Source: Vibrio sagamiensis NBRC 104589
GTDB lineage: Bacteria > Pseudomonadota > Gammaproteobacteria > Enterobacterales > Vibrionaceae
DNA: 64,000 bases
Assembly: GCF_007990935.1 (NCBI RefSeq)
Contig: NZ_BJXJ01000003.1
Coordinates: 99,356 to 163,355, forward strand
Direction: 5' to 3'
Of this stretch, positions 7,902 to 18,568 are shown one piece after another. Numbering within the stretch: the first letter of the stretch is position 1; each line of letters starts with the position of its first letter. Made by a program: the position numbers and the translations under genes. Under the pieces are notes generated by a model. That model was not told the origin of the DNA. It did no database searches and saw only the letters and a list, made by a program, of their open reading frames with translations.

Positions 7902-9089
7902 TTATTCAAACCAATCGTTAAGATCGACCATCTTCACGCATTGTGGCCATTTGTTAAATCGGTCTTTGTTACCACAACCATGAATAGGGTTACCGGCGAG
8001 ATCGATAGGGGTGTTTGCTTTATTGACATCGCAGTCGCCGTGTATATTCTCGCTCATATCATTGACAACGGGGCTATTGTATCGGTTAACCCTAACATTT
8101 CTTGCTCGTGGTAGGCCGTTATTCATCGTATTTGACAGTAAAGTGGCTTGGCTAAATAGTGGAGTCACCGCTTTTTGACCATTTGGCAGTGTTTTCGCAC
8201 AGTCACCTAGGTAGGTAATTTGATAACTGATGGGATTCGCTTCGGGGATGAGGCCAATCGAGAAATCATCTTGGCTACATACCCCATTTTTGCTGATTCT
8301 TTGACACGATAGCTTGGAATTTTTACCAAGCCATAAGCCAGTGTCTACATGAATCATGTAATCCTTGCCTACTTGTAGACTATTGGTATCAATACCAACG
8401 CCGCTGTAGTAATAAGGAGTAAGTGGGAAACCATGATCTTCAATGCGTGCATAATATTTATGTGAGACACCATGTAAGAGACCTGCACCACTCCCTTGCA
8501 GGGCATTACCGACCAGCCCCCCAGATAAATCGGCTAGCTTAGAATCTTTAGGATGCTCTGAAGATTTAGGCTCGATTTTAGGTGCGAAAACAGCGAGTAC
8601 TTCGCTCTCATCTGGGACATTGTAAATTGCCCCACAGGAATGCATATTGTTAGCAACAAGATACACGCCATAGCTTTCTTCACTGCCGCACTGGCCTTTT
8701 TCATTCAGGTCCCAATCGTTATTTGCGCCTTCGCCATTAAAGTGAGATTCGGTATTGAACTGAGCCAAAATCTCGTTATTTTCTAAATCTCGAATAGTCC
8801 AATTAACTGCTACCTTACCATTGACATAAATATCATGAGAAATAACCTCTGTATCGCAATAAGTGCCGTGGCTATCACTATAAATAATGAAATTAGTATC
8901 TTGAGTATCGACATCATTAGTATCCCAAATGGTTTGCTTTATTTGGACCAATAAATCTTGAGTTGTAGGCTCGATTAAATTGACACAAGCCTTTTCAGTC
9001 GCAGTACCATAGGTCGATAAAATGTTTGCGGAGACGGCAGTAGAAATAAATATCATTGGAATGGATAAAGCGGTTGTTACTATTTTCAT
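7902..9089 (-). CDS. Secreted protein of unknown function
   Basis: I do not recognise this 395-residue protein. It starts with a clear Sec signal peptide (MKIVTTALSIPMIFISTAVSA, cleavage after about residue 21). The mature part has about 13 cysteines, suggesting disulfides. At roughly residues 190-210 there is a glycine-rich patch (GGLVGNALQGSGAGLLHG), and the sequence ends in NDWFE. No transmembrane helix, lipobox or catalytic motif is evident. It sits alone between the terminator of the taurine cluster and a 440-base AT-rich gap, so context does not help. It could be an exported adhesin, enzyme or toxin-like protein; none of these is supported by sequence. Confidence 0.78.
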   Translation of the reverse strand: MKIVTTALSIPMIFISTAVSANILSTYGTATEKACVNLIEPTTQDLLVQIKQTIWDTNDVDTQDTNFIIYSDSHGTYCDTEVISHDIYVNGKVAVNWTIRDLENNEILAQFNTESHFNGEGANNDWDLNEKGQCGSEESYGVYLVANNMHSCGAIYNVPDESEVLAVFAPKIEPKSSEHPKDSKLADLSGGLVGNALQGSGAGLLHGVSHKYYARIEDHGFPLTPYYYSGVGIDTNSLQVGKDYMIHVDTGLWLGKNSKLSCQRISKNGVCSQDDFSIGLIPEANPISYQITYLGDCAKTLPNGQKAVTPLFSQATLLSNTMNNGLPRARNVRVNRYNSPVVNDMSENIHGDCDVNKANTPIDLAGNPIHGCGNKDRFNKWPQCVKMVDLNDWFE

Positions 9090-9527
9090 TACTTATCTCA
9101 CTATTTGTTAAGGGGGGACAAAACAAATCTAGCATGACGTCAAGTAACAGGGAATTTATATAAATTGGTCTCTATCCCAAAAAAAATACGAATAAAATAC
9201 ATCAATATCAAAATTTAAATAATAGTTATAACACAATTTTTGGAATGCGTTGTTTTAATTTAATTTATTACTTCTCAAATCATTAAAAATGATTTCATCA
9301 TTAATTCTCATGGGATTTTCTAAATTTCTAATAGGAGATTTAATTTGATTTTATTAAATTTTTCAATAAGATTGAATTGTGCATAGATAGCTGTTTTTAT
9401 TTAAAAAAGCAGACGTTTTATTTTTGTTAATAGAGTTTTTATACTATTTGTTTGACAGGTAAAGTTATAAAGATAAATGACAATAAGATTATTTTTTATT
9501 TATGATATATTTAATAAGGCTGTAATT
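9090..9527. other. AT-rich gene-free stretch
   Basis: About 440 bases clearly richer in A+T than the flanking genes, lying between two divergent genes for secreted proteins. A TTGACA hexamer at 9451-9456 could be the -35 of the rightward gene, but I cannot place a good -10. No gene is evident. The local composition would suit an H-NS-bound accessory segment; this is inference. Confidence 0.45.
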
Positions 9528-9896
9528 ATGAAAAAGAACCAAGTGCTCATACTTTCTTTTGTGTCGTTATTTTCAGCATTTTCAAATGCATATGTTAAGC
9601 CTGAAAGTAAATTAGACATTTCAGTAACCGAACTAAGGAAGATTTCTTCTATTTCAGTTGGCCATGATGGTAGCTGGTATATTGGTGCCGATGCGGGGTG
9701 GGGCCTAAATGGTTGCCCTGATGTGACATCAATGAGAATTGTTTATAATCACTACCTTAAAGAGGACTACATCAAAATTCTATCGATGATCAATGATTAC
9801 TCGACCGTTAAAGTGAGCGCAAACGCAGTATGTGCTTCTGATAATAACTTTGTTATTGATGTACAGAAATTTATAACAGTTCACAAACCAAAATAG
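9528..9896 (+). CDS. Small secreted protein of unknown function
   Basis: 122 residues starting at ATG 9528, chosen because the protein then begins with a textbook signal peptide (MKKNQVLILSFVSLFSAFSNA); an ATG at 9477 would add a 17-residue hydrophobic extension. The mature part, about 100 residues, has two cysteines (GLNGCPDV and NAVCASDN), which may form one disulfide, and a GSWYIGADAGWG segment. I recognise no family. It lies in AT-rich DNA and ends just before a bidirectional terminator. The small size, signal peptide and cysteine pair suggest a periplasmic or exported protein; nothing more can be said. Confidence 0.72.
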   Translation: MKKNQVLILSFVSLFSAFSNAYVKPESKLDISVTELRKISSISVGHDGSWYIGADAGWGLNGCPDVTSMRIVYNHYLKEDYIKILSMINDYSTVKVSANAVCASDNNFVIDVQKFITVHKPK

Positions 9897-9902
9897 TGGT
9901 AA

Positions 9903-9932
9903 AAATCAGGGCTGACTATTGAGCCCTGATTT
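9903..9932. terminator. Bidirectional terminator between convergent genes
   Basis: An 11-base perfect stem (AAATCAGGGCT and AGCCCTGATTT) with an 8-base loop lies between the convergent stops at 9896 and 9950. A/T flanks on both sides fit termination in both directions. Confidence 0.85.
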
Positions 9933-9949
9933 CAAATTTTCTCAAGTTT

Positions 9950-11980
9950 TTAATTGTTTGCCTTCTTTGATTTTACCCGGCAGATTTCAGACTTGTCGCA
10001 TCGAAACCCTTTCAATTGAGAATTGATGAATAGAGTTTGTAGAGCAATGTAATCTTTGCCTAGATCTGGATTAGGATTTGGAATCGCTTGCTTTGAGACG
10101 CTTAAACCCTCCTGAGTCTCCCAAGGGTACAGTTTCTCTATATCGGATGCATAAGTTACCCCTTGAGCCGTGAAAGTGACTCCCAGACCATATCCGTAAG
10201 GTTGCTCAACGTCATTTGAGGCCAGTATATTTCTGCCCCCTAATGAATAGTACTCCGTATTTGACAAGCTATATGAGTAAAGGGTTGGGAAGATATCGCG
10301 ATGTGATCCTACTCTGCTCTTATCATAGCGGTAATGACTGTTCTCAAGGATCACTTTAGGGATGTACATATAAAGTGGAACGGAGTGGGCAGTCCCTAAG
10401 TCTTGAGGGAAAGCGATGGAGTACTCACGTAAACGGTGATCACCAGAAGCAGCGATCAAGGTTTTATCACCAAGTGGAGAGGCTTTGATTGCACTGACAA
10501 AGTTACCAAGGGAATTGGCGGCATACTGGTAAGTCTCGTGAATCTTTCTTACATGGGACTCCTCTTTCTGCATTTTATCGATTGAATACTGGCTGACTTC
10601 AATCGGCTTTGGTGTGTACGAGCTTGGAATCTGGTAAGGTGGATGATTGGTTTGCGTTTGGATCATCAACATAATAGGCTGCTTACTGTTTTGTAGTAGC
10701 TGTTCTGCAAACTGAAAGGTATGTTCATCCGCAGCGCCCCAAGTATTACTGTATTGCTTAGACTCAGGAATGGCCTGATAAATATCGCCTTCAGAATAAA
10801 ACTCATCCACACCTTGTGTTGGTAGGTAATACTTCAAGTTTCTCCATAAAGGACTGCCACCCGTAACGTAGACAATTTTATAACCTGATTTTTTATAGGG
10901 TTCAAAAGCGTTATGATGAAGAACGGTCTTTTGCTCACTACCGTGACTGATGGTGCCATTATTACTATTGAACAGCATCATAACGATACTATTGATAGTA
11001 CCTCCTGTACCGGCAAGAATTCGATCAAAACTAAAGTCTTGATTATAGTTAGCTCTCAGGGCACCAAGAAGATCAGTATTGGGGTTTTTATCTTCAATCA
11101 GTAAGTTTCCACCCATGCTTTCCATTAAAGCAAACACCACATGTGGCTGATTTTGTTCAAGGTAAGGGTTAGTATCTGTGCGATATACAGGGCTATCTTG
11201 GCCAAGTACCTTACTGACTTGCTGGTCGTATTGGTTTTGTGAAACAGGATGGAACTTTTGACTCTTCTTTCTATTACTGCGGGCCCAGTCTAAAGCGAGC
11301 AGCGCATTTGGGGTCGTTTTATTAAGAACCTCATAGTTTGATACATTGGCATGATATTGCTTAAGAGGAAAAGTACCGAGTGAACCACGAGCAAAGAATA
11401 CGTAAACCACAATGGTGAACAAAATGGATAATGTCGTCATCAGAACACTACGGCGTGGCCAAGCGAGTGTATCAATGCGTTTCCAAGCAAGTTGGATGAT
11501 TTTACCCGCAATCACCGTAATCAGTAGAGCGCAAAAGAAAGAGCGAATGATTGGGTAATCTTGCCACATCGTTTTAAGTACGGCTAAGGTATCATCTTCC
11601 GCTAGCCCAAAAATAAAAATATCAAAATGGTTCGCGTACGTTTTGTAGTAATAGTAATTACCAATAGAAAGAGCGGCCGTAAGGAAAAAGATGCAGCGAC
11701 TGTATCCAACAATTCCTCGAGTTATGTAATTAAAGAACCGTGTCCCCGAGAGGAGCAAGCCGACTAAAAAAAGAGGTGCGAAAGCGATGGTGGCAGCTCG
11801 CATGTCGAAGCGGAATCCGACAAAAACCGAATTAAAATAGTCGCTAAGAACATTGTTGATGGCATGCCAATCACCCACAGTAAAAGTGAAGATTAGCCTA
11901 AAAAGGGAAAGTGTCAGAGCTAAAAGGCCGACTTGCAACCAGATAATTCTGAAAAGTTTACGTGAGTTTTCTTGAAACAT
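9950..11980 (-). CDS. LtaS-like sulfatase-fold phosphoglycerol transferase, inner membrane
   Basis: A 676-residue protein with about five transmembrane helices in residues 1-220 followed by a periplasmic alkaline-phosphatase-superfamily domain. FALMESMGGN contains the first metal ligand region, GTGGTINSIVMML carries the predicted nucleophilic threonine, and AASGDHR gives the terminal metal-binding Asp-His pair. This is the arrangement of LtaS/OpgB-type phosphoglycerol and phosphoethanolamine transferases; Gram-negative relatives modify periplasmic glucans, lipid A or other envelope glycans. The acceptor cannot be told from sequence. It is monocistronic, with terminator-like structures on both sides. 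Confidence 0.85.
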   Translation of the reverse strand: MFQENSRKLFRIIWLQVGLLALTLSLFRLIFTFTVGDWHAINNVLSDYFNSVFVGFRFDMRAATIAFAPLFLVGLLLSGTRFFNYITRGIVGYSRCIFFLTAALSIGNYYYYKTYANHFDIFIFGLAEDDTLAVLKTMWQDYPIIRSFFCALLITVIAGKIIQLAWKRIDTLAWPRRSVLMTTLSILFTIVVYVFFARGSLGTFPLKQYHANVSNYEVLNKTTPNALLALDWARSNRKKSQKFHPVSQNQYDQQVSKVLGQDSPVYRTDTNPYLEQNQPHVVFALMESMGGNLLIEDKNPNTDLLGALRANYNQDFSFDRILAGTGGTINSIVMMLFNSNNGTISHGSEQKTVLHHNAFEPYKKSGYKIVYVTGGSPLWRNLKYYLPTQGVDEFYSEGDIYQAIPESKQYSNTWGAADEHTFQFAEQLLQNSKQPIMLMIQTQTNHPPYQIPSSYTPKPIEVSQYSIDKMQKEESHVRKIHETYQYAANSLGNFVSAIKASPLGDKTLIAASGDHRLREYSIAFPQDLGTAHSVPLYMYIPKVILENSHYRYDKSRVGSHRDIFPTLYSYSLSNTEYYSLGGRNILASNDVEQPYGYGLGVTFTAQGVTYASDIEKLYPWETQEGLSVSKQAIPNPNPDLGKDYIALQTLFINSQLKGFRCDKSEICRVKSKKANN

Positions 11981-12193
11981 TGTATCAAAGGCTTCCTATA
12001 CAGAGTTGCGAGATGAGGTAAATAAGTATTTTGACAAAGTTGCCTTTATTTTACCTTCAGGCTAGAAATTATTCCTGATTATAACATTGACACATGTTTT
12101 ACTGTTACTTGTATTTTTAAATACAAAACTAATTTGATTTTGTCAAAATATAAGATGAAAGTGATACTGAAAGGTGATCATATTTGTAATAAG

Positions 12194-12244
12194 AGCGTTT
12201 TACTCACTATTGGCTGGTGTACCTAAAGCAGGGAGTAAAACGCT
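12194..12244 (-). terminator. Long inverted repeat after the GlsB/YeaQ-type gene
   Basis: A perfect 12-base repeat (AGCGTTTTACTC at 12194-12205 and GAGTAAAACGCT at 12233-12244) separated by 27 bases lies downstream of the small membrane protein gene and upstream of the LtaS-like gene. The minus strand has only CTCTTATT after the stem, so it is a weak terminator candidate. Confidence 0.45.
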
Positions 12245-12276
12245 ACTCTTTAACTTAAAATATCGATAAAAGATAA

Positions 12277-12528
12277 TTAGTTTTTAAAAAAACGGTTGTA
12301 AATAAATAATAAAATAAAGGCACCGAGTGTGGCAGTAATAATGCTACCTATGTTTACGCCATCAGCACCACCTAAACCAATAAAGCTGCCTAAAAAGCCT
12401 CCTACAAACGCACCAGCAATACCAAGTAACATGGTTGCTATCCAACCACCTCCGTCTTTACCTGGCATTAACCACTTTGCGAGTGCACCAGCAATGAGGC
12501 CAAGAATAATCCAAGAAAAAAATCCCAT
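12277..12528 (-). CDS. GlsB/YeaQ/YmgE family small membrane protein
   Basis: An 83-residue protein with three hydrophobic segments and the family pattern GFFSWIILGLIAGALAKWLM and PGKDGGGWIATMLLGIAGA, typical of transglycosylase-associated (GlsB/YeaQ/YmgE) proteins. These are general-stress-associated inner-membrane proteins of unknown biochemical role. I chose the ATG at 12526-12528 because AAGGAG lies just upstream; a longer frame beginning at 12552 would contain that ribosome-binding site. It is monocistronic. Confidence 0.9.
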   Translation of the reverse strand: MGFFSWIILGLIAGALAKWLMPGKDGGGWIATMLLGIAGAFVGGFLGSFIGLGGADGVNIGSIITATLGAFILLFIYNRFFKN

Positions 12529-12634
12529 GAGTTCTCCTTTAGCAAAATACAACTCGAACCTATCTTAATCTATCGATAATAATCTTAGTCTATTGAAGAA
12601 AAATAGTATATGTAGTGACGTATTTATAACCACC

Positions 12635-14029
12635 TTAACCGTGATTAAAATGGGCTGATTCTTCGGCATCGCTTCCATTTAAAACTGGATGCTTGGCAAA
12701 GAAATTAATGCAATGCTGAAGGTCGGCTAGCAATAAATCTGCAAGATCTCGACTAAATCCGTGGCGAACTAAAATGCGCATAATGACCAAGTCTTCACGT
12801 TCAGCAGGCATCGCGTAGGCTGCAATTTGCCATCCACGAGAGCGAATGCGATCAGATAAATCGTATAAATTAAAGCCGGGGTTAGCTCCTGATTTTAAGC
12901 TCCAGCTCAGAGCAGGTATTCCACCATGACCGTCATAAATGATCTCGAACATGCCTAGTTTATCGATTTCTTTTGCTAAGTAGCGAGCATTATCGTAACA
13001 AGCTTGATGAATCTTGTGATAGCCCTCCCTGCCAAGGCGTAGGAAGTTATAATACTGCGCAATGATTTGCCCTCCTGGACGTGAGAAATTAAGCGCAAAA
13101 GTTGGCATGTTACCGCCGAGGTAATTGACATTGAAAATCAAGTCCTTGTGCAAGGCATCTGCATCTCGCCAAACAACCCAGCCGACACCAAGTGGAGAAA
13201 GACCGAATTTGTGCCCTGAAGCATTGATGGATTTTACTCTAGGTAAGCGGAAGTCCCATTCAAGATCAGGATCACAAAAAGGTGCTAAGAAGCCACCACT
13301 GGCTGCATCAACATGGATGGGGATATCTAACCCCGTTTCTTGCTGTAACTTATCCAGTGCTTCATGCACCTCTTTAACGGGTTCATATTGGCAAGTGAAG
13401 GTCACACCTAATGTCGGGACGACACCAATCGTATTTTCATCGCAGCGTTTAATCACCTCTTCTGGCGTCATGATTAAGCGATCACCTTGCATTGGTATCT
13501 CACGCAACTCAATATCCCAGTAACGGGCGAACTTGTGCCAGCAAACTTGTACAGGACCACAAATAAGATTAGGGCGGTCGGTCGGTTTACCCTGTTGCTT
13601 CATTTTTTCGCGCCAAGCCCATTTTAAAGCCATTCCACCAAGCATCGCAGCTTCACTTGAGCCTGTTGTCGAGCAACCCATAGGATTCTCTGCGTTAGGA
13701 GCGTGCCAAAGATCTGCCAGCATATGAACACAGCGAGATTCAAGCTCTGCGGTTTGAGGATATTCATCCTTGTCAATCATGTTTTTATCAATACATTCAT
13801 CCATCAGTTTATGAACTTCATCTTCAATCCACGTTTGGCAAAATGTGGCGAGATTCTGACGAGAATTGCCATCTAGCATTAATTCATCATGTACAACCTG
13901 GTAGGCATTGGAGGCGGAGTGTTCATTTTCTGGAATTCGGTATTTTGGCATCACGACAGAAAGGTCTTTAGAGGAGTATATGTCGTCGTAGATGAAACCT
14001 TTTAAAGCTGATTTTTTATGAAGCGGCAT
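12635..14029 (-). CDS. gadB: Glutamate decarboxylase
   Basis: A 464-residue group II PLP decarboxylase, almost the length of E. coli GadA/GadB (466). Key segments are [19 protein letters not shown] (cofactor phosphate region), [12 protein letters not shown], and the PLP-lysine segment [17 protein letters not shown]. It converts glutamate to GABA with consumption of a proton, a cytoplasmic acid-resistance and GABA-producing reaction. No gadC-type antiporter adjoins it; the APC permease ygjI, 15 kb away, is not an obvious partner. The divergent neighbour is a mechanosensitive channel gene. AGGATTAG precedes the start. Confidence 0.95.
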   Translation of the reverse strand: MPLHKKSALKGFIYDDIYSSKDLSVVMPKYRIPENEHSASNAYQVVHDELMLDGNSRQNLATFCQTWIEDEVHKLMDECIDKNMIDKDEYPQTAELESRCVHMLADLWHAPNAENPMGCSTTGSSEAAMLGGMALKWAWREKMKQQGKPTDRPNLICGPVQVCWHKFARYWDIELREIPMQGDRLIMTPEEVIKRCDENTIGVVPTLGVTFTCQYEPVKEVHEALDKLQQETGLDIPIHVDAASGGFLAPFCDPDLEWDFRLPRVKSINASGHKFGLSPLGVGWVVWRDADALHKDLIFNVNYLGGNMPTFALNFSRPGGQIIAQYYNFLRLGREGYHKIHQACYDNARYLAKEIDKLGMFEIIYDGHGGIPALSWSLKSGANPGFNLYDLSDRIRSRGWQIAAYAMPAEREDLVIMRILVRHGFSRDLADLLLADLQHCINFFAKHPVLNGSDAEESAHFNHG

Positions 14030-14410
14030 CTTCTAATCCTTTATCGAATTGGAAAGGTAATTTCTCACCTCCAATCATATCAATGCGCATAGAACACTAT
14101 TTCATGAGTGCCATCACACATCATTGGGGTGCAGGATAAACTTAGCAGTTTTTTTTATGGTGTTACTTTGCTAGTCAAAAGATGGTTTTTTTTCGTTAAA
14201 TTTTGTGCACTGGCTTTGAGTTATTGTGATGGTGTACGGCTTTGTTCAAAAAATTTTTGCTAAAGGTGTGGTTCTATGTGATCAACCTGTGCGAGTTTGC
14301 AAAAGTGACCATTTTTTGACTTTAGTGGCTTCACTTTACAGAATATAATATTTATATATTTCTAGTACTTTGGTTTATTACGAGTAAGGATTGTCTCCTT
14401 CGAGGTAAAG
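14030..14410. other. Divergent regulatory gap between gadB and the MscS-type gene
   Basis: This 381-base gap holds the promoters of both divergent genes. It contains AT-rich stretches, including TATAATATTTATATA at about 14344-14358, that could supply -10 elements for the rightward gene. I see no clear operator or RNA structure. Confidence 0.4.
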
Positions 14411-16090
14411 ATGACGATATTATCATGGTTTAAAATGCGTTCAGTGCAATCAATTGCTCTGTGTTGTGTTGTTCTTTTTTCAGTAGGCTCTATGTCTGCG
14501 AGTGCAACCGAGGGTACACAATCTGCTGAAATGTCGCCGGCGGAGCAAGCAATTGTTAAACTAAAAAATGTTATTGCTGATTTGTCGCAAAGCTTGCAGC
14601 AAGTAAGTGGTGAAGAACGAGATGCCTTACAGTTACAGCTTTTTCAAAAAAATGAAGAACTGAGTAACCGTATTGCGAGTGCAATTAATCATAAGACCAT
14701 TCCTCACGAAGAGCTGATCGCGCTAGTTAAAACTCAAGAACAGTATTCGGATGGCTCTATGTCTTACCTTAATGATAAGATAAAAGCGCTGAATGAAGAG
14801 ATTAATACAGCTAAACCAGAAGAAAAACTGACTCTCTTAAATAGCTATCGTGAATTACAACAATATTTAGATGTCAGTTATGAAGCCAGTTGGCAGAACT
14901 TACATTGGTTGAAGACGCTGGATGTTGAAGACAAAGAGGCAATGGAGAGTTTTAAAGAACGTTTACATCAACGTATGCGTCTGCTCTCTGCCAGTATTGA
15001 ATATTTGAATCAGCAGCGCGATATTATTGATTCACAGGTTTCTTCAAGCCCGGAGTCAGAGAAAGCCTCATTGCAACTCAATCAGCTTATTCTTAAACAA
15101 CGGCTTGATATCTCAACAGAAAGTCTGCGTAATTTAATTACTCTTGGTGATAAGGTTGGTATAGAAACCTCTGAGTATAAACGTCAAGTATTTGAAGTAA
15201 CGGGTAGTATCACGCACGATTTACTGAACACTAAAGTTATTCTGTCAATCTTGAGTCACTGGTCAAATTCGGCTATTGAATGGTTAGCGGAAAATGCACC
15301 TCAACATATTTTTCAACTGTTTGTCTTCTTCTTTATTTTGGTAATTGCGAAGTCACTTGCTAAGTTAACCAGTAAAGTGGTCAATAAGGCAGTGGCATCT
15401 AAGAACTTGAAAATGTCACACTTGATGCAAGACTTTTTTGTCTCGATGTCGGGAAAAGCCGTTTGGGTTATTGGTATCATGGTAGGTTTATCCCAGATTG
15501 GTTTAAATCTAGCACCGATCCTGACTGGTTTTGGTATTGCAGGTGTTATTATTGGTTTTGCTTTACAAGATACCTTGTCTAACTTTGCTGCAGGGATGAT
15601 GCTACTTATTTATCGTCCATTCGATGTCGGTGATTTTGTCTACGCTGGTGGTGTTGATGGTAAAGTAAGTCATATGAGTTTAGTTAATACAACGATCCGA
15701 ACGTTTGATAATCAAATTATTATCTTACCCAATGGTAAAATCTGGGGAGATGTAATAAAGAATGTGACTCATGAACGTATTCGTCGGGTTGATATGGTTT
15801 TTGGTATTGGCTATGCAGACGACTTACTAAAAGCTGAACAAGTATTGAATGATATTGTAACTTCTCACCCATCGGTACTGCGTACACCAGAACCTAATAT
15901 TAAAGTTCATACGCTGAATACTTCCTCTGTTGATTTTATTGTTCGCCCTTGGGTGAAAACGGATGATTACTGGGATGTTTATTGGGATGTGACCAAAGAA
16001 GTGAAGTTGCGCTTTGATCGTGAAGGTATATCAATACCATTCCCTCAGCAAGACGTTCACTTGCATATGGTGGAAAAGACACAGGTATAA
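14411..16090 (+). CDS. MscS-family mechanosensitive channel with extended N-terminal domain
   Basis: 559 residues. A signal-like N-terminus (residues 1-32, ending GSMSASA) precedes a glutamate-rich, probably coiled-coil periplasmic region (about 40-270), then three or four membrane helices from about 295. The pore and beta domain carry FGIAGVIIGFALQDTLSNFAAG and RPFDVGDFVYAGGVDGKV, followed by ILPNGKIWGD, hallmarks of MscS. Such channels release solutes on hypo-osmotic shock. The length matches the larger MscS relatives rather than the 286-residue MscS. GAGGTAAAG precedes the ATG. Proximity to gadB is probably fortuitous. Confidence 0.9.
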   Translation: MTILSWFKMRSVQSIALCCVVLFSVGSMSASATEGTQSAEMSPAEQAIVKLKNVIADLSQSLQQVSGEERDALQLQLFQKNEELSNRIASAINHKTIPHEELIALVKTQEQYSDGSMSYLNDKIKALNEEINTAKPEEKLTLLNSYRELQQYLDVSYEASWQNLHWLKTLDVEDKEAMESFKERLHQRMRLLSASIEYLNQQRDIIDSQVSSSPESEKASLQLNQLILKQRLDISTESLRNLITLGDKVGIETSEYKRQVFEVTGSITHDLLNTKVILSILSHWSNSAIEWLAENAPQHIFQLFVFFFILVIAKSLAKLTSKVVNKAVASKNLKMSHLMQDFFVSMSGKAVWVIGIMVGLSQIGLNLAPILTGFGIAGVIIGFALQDTLSNFAAGMMLLIYRPFDVGDFVYAGGVDGKVSHMSLVNTTIRTFDNQIIILPNGKIWGDVIKNVTHERIRRVDMVFGIGYADDLLKAEQVLNDIVTSHPSVLRTPEPNIKVHTLNTSSVDFIVRPWVKTDDYWDVYWDVTKEVKLRFDREGISIPFPQQDVHLHMVEKTQV

Positions 16091-16102
16091 TTAGTCAATC
16101 AA

Positions 16103-16130
16103 AGGCCGTTCAATCATAATTAAACGGCCT
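16103..16130. terminator. Stem-loop between convergent MscS-type and lysO genes
   Basis: AGGCCGTT (16103-16110) pairs with AACGGCCT (16123-16130). No strong T tract follows on either strand, so termination is likely but weak. Confidence 0.5.
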
Positions 16131-16215
16131 CGATCAGCATTTATACGGGCGAATAAATTCGATTACGCTTATAAGGACTTTCAGAATATGATGTGTCCTA
16201 TGTACTTATTGGTCG

Positions 16216-17115
16216 CTAAAGAGAGACAAAAAAGAGGATAAGTACTGGTACTAATAGGCTTAAAATGAACCCGCTAACAATGGCAATAGGAACACAGCGA
16301 ATACCGCCGCAACTTTGGATTACGGGCAGGGTAAAGTCCATTGCTGTTGCTCCAGCATACCCAATTACAGTATTAGGATAGCGTTGAATTAATAGAGGTA
16401 TTAATATCAAAGCTAAGATTTCACGTAGTAACTCGTTAAGTAGTGCCGCACCACCTAATACATTGCCTAGGTTATCACCAATCAATATACCAGCTAGTGA
16501 GTACCAGCCAAATCCTGACGCCATGGCTAAACCGTGGTTGATGGGCAAGTCGAGCAGTAATGCAGCAATAATACCACCACAAAATGAACTCCCTATCACT
16601 ACTAGTGCAATGGTGGCCCCTTTTCTGTTCAACACAATTTGTTTTAATGTCATACCGCTGTTACGTAGCTGAATACCAATAAAAAGCAGCAACACTAATA
16701 AGATGATTTCACTTACTTTGGAAACCCAAGATAAGTCGATGTTTAGCGCTAGGCCAAGTGCTAAGCCACCAGCGACAACGAATACGAGCTTTAATGATTC
16801 CACCATCATATGTAGGATGGGTAATTTGTGATGTTTGTGTGCTGATATTGTAGGCCATAAATGATCGATTATAGGTAACACGATTAAATTGCACACACTG
16901 ATACAACCAAAAAAGGTCAATGTATAAAGCACAATCTGATTTAAGTTTTGGCTTAGATTGTCCAGCCCAGCAAGGCTTATCCCCATAAGCGCAAGAATAA
17001 GCAGAACCAAACGACTGGTTTGAATATTAATAAAGTTGAGGATCTTCTTACTATGAACGGGTATGAGGTAACCAATCACAAGCGGTAAAAAGATCAGTAA
17101 AAATCCTGAAAACAT
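16216..17115 (-). CDS. lysO: LysO-family lysine exporter
   Basis: A 299-residue inner-membrane protein with about eight helices. The conserved segments GFGWYSLAGILIGD, LGGAALLNELLREI and TAMDFTLPVIQSCGG identify the LysO (YbjE, DUF340) family, which exports lysine and its toxic analogue thialysine. The conserved membrane acidic residues (the D in LIGD, the E in LNELLRE, the D in AMDFT) are present. It is transcribed alone and is convergent with the MscS-type gene. I looked for a lysine riboswitch upstream and did not find one. Confidence 0.9.
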   Translation of the reverse strand: MFSGFLLIFLPLVIGYLIPVHSKKILNFINIQTSRLVLLILALMGISLAGLDNLSQNLNQIVLYTLTFFGCISVCNLIVLPIIDHLWPTISAHKHHKLPILHMMVESLKLVFVVAGGLALGLALNIDLSWVSKVSEIILLVLLLFIGIQLRNSGMTLKQIVLNRKGATIALVVIGSSFCGGIIAALLLDLPINHGLAMASGFGWYSLAGILIGDNLGNVLGGAALLNELLREILALILIPLLIQRYPNTVIGYAGATAMDFTLPVIQSCGGIRCVPIAIVSGFILSLLVPVLILFFVSL

Positions 17116-17290
17116 AGTATTCCTAGTTAATGGACTATCGTGTAGAAAAGGGATCGAAGCGTGTTATCAATAACTTATATGAGTAAATAAGCACCAGAAG
17201 ATCGTTAAAGATTATAAAAGCTTAATAGTACTTTTTCTAAATTACGGGTGCAATATTAAGCCATTTTTTAATTAAACAAGCAATCAAATG

Positions 17291-17876
<586 letters not shown>

Positions 17877-17902
17877 AATAACCAGCAATAATAAGCTTTA
17901 AT

Positions 17903-17938
17903 AACAGCCACTGATGTTTGTCAGTGGCTGTTTTGTTT
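17903..17938 (+). terminator. Strong terminator after the permease pseudogene
   Basis: A 12-base perfect stem (AACAGCCACTGA and TCAGTGGCTGTT) with a 6-base loop is followed by TTGTTTT. It is intact although the gene it serves has decayed. Confidence 0.92.
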
Positions 17939-18033
17939 TAGGTTATTTTTAGAATAATAAAGTCTTTCTAATGTCACAAAGCCAAAAAATAAAGTGTGAT
18001 CAAGCAATGTAATAGCAGCATATTTGATTGTTT

Positions 18034-18049
18034 GTGTAAGCGTTTTCAT
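18034..18049 (+). promoter_or_regulatory. GalR/LacI-family operator before ygjH-galR
   Basis: GTGTAAGCGTTTTCAT matches the GalR-type pattern GTGNAANCGNTTNCAC at all fixed positions except the last. It lies 48 bases before the ygjH start, with galR the next gene on the strand, and so suggests autoregulation of a ygjH-galR unit. A TGTGATCAAGC segment at about 17995 could be a weak CRP half-site. Confidence 0.68.
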
Positions 18050-18081
18050 TACACTGTTTCTATTAATTACTAATCTGTTAG

Positions 18082-18429
<348 letters not shown>

Positions 18430-18568
18430 TGCTTGAGTGGCTACAGAAGATATACGTTGACAGCCTGTAGCCCCATTTGTAAATGGAAATACCACAAATG
18501 CTTGGAAATTCATTGCGTTGTAACGGTTCACACGGTTAAATGAGCGCAGTTAAAAAAAGAGAGCAATT

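Noticed and set aside
9090..9527. Insertion-sequence remnant in the AT-rich gap
   Set aside because: No transposase fragment or terminal inverted repeats could be found; only composition is unusual.
16900..17290. Possible lysine riboswitch before lysO
   Set aside because: The 5' gap is short and lacks the multi-helix pattern and conserved internal loops of lysine riboswitches.
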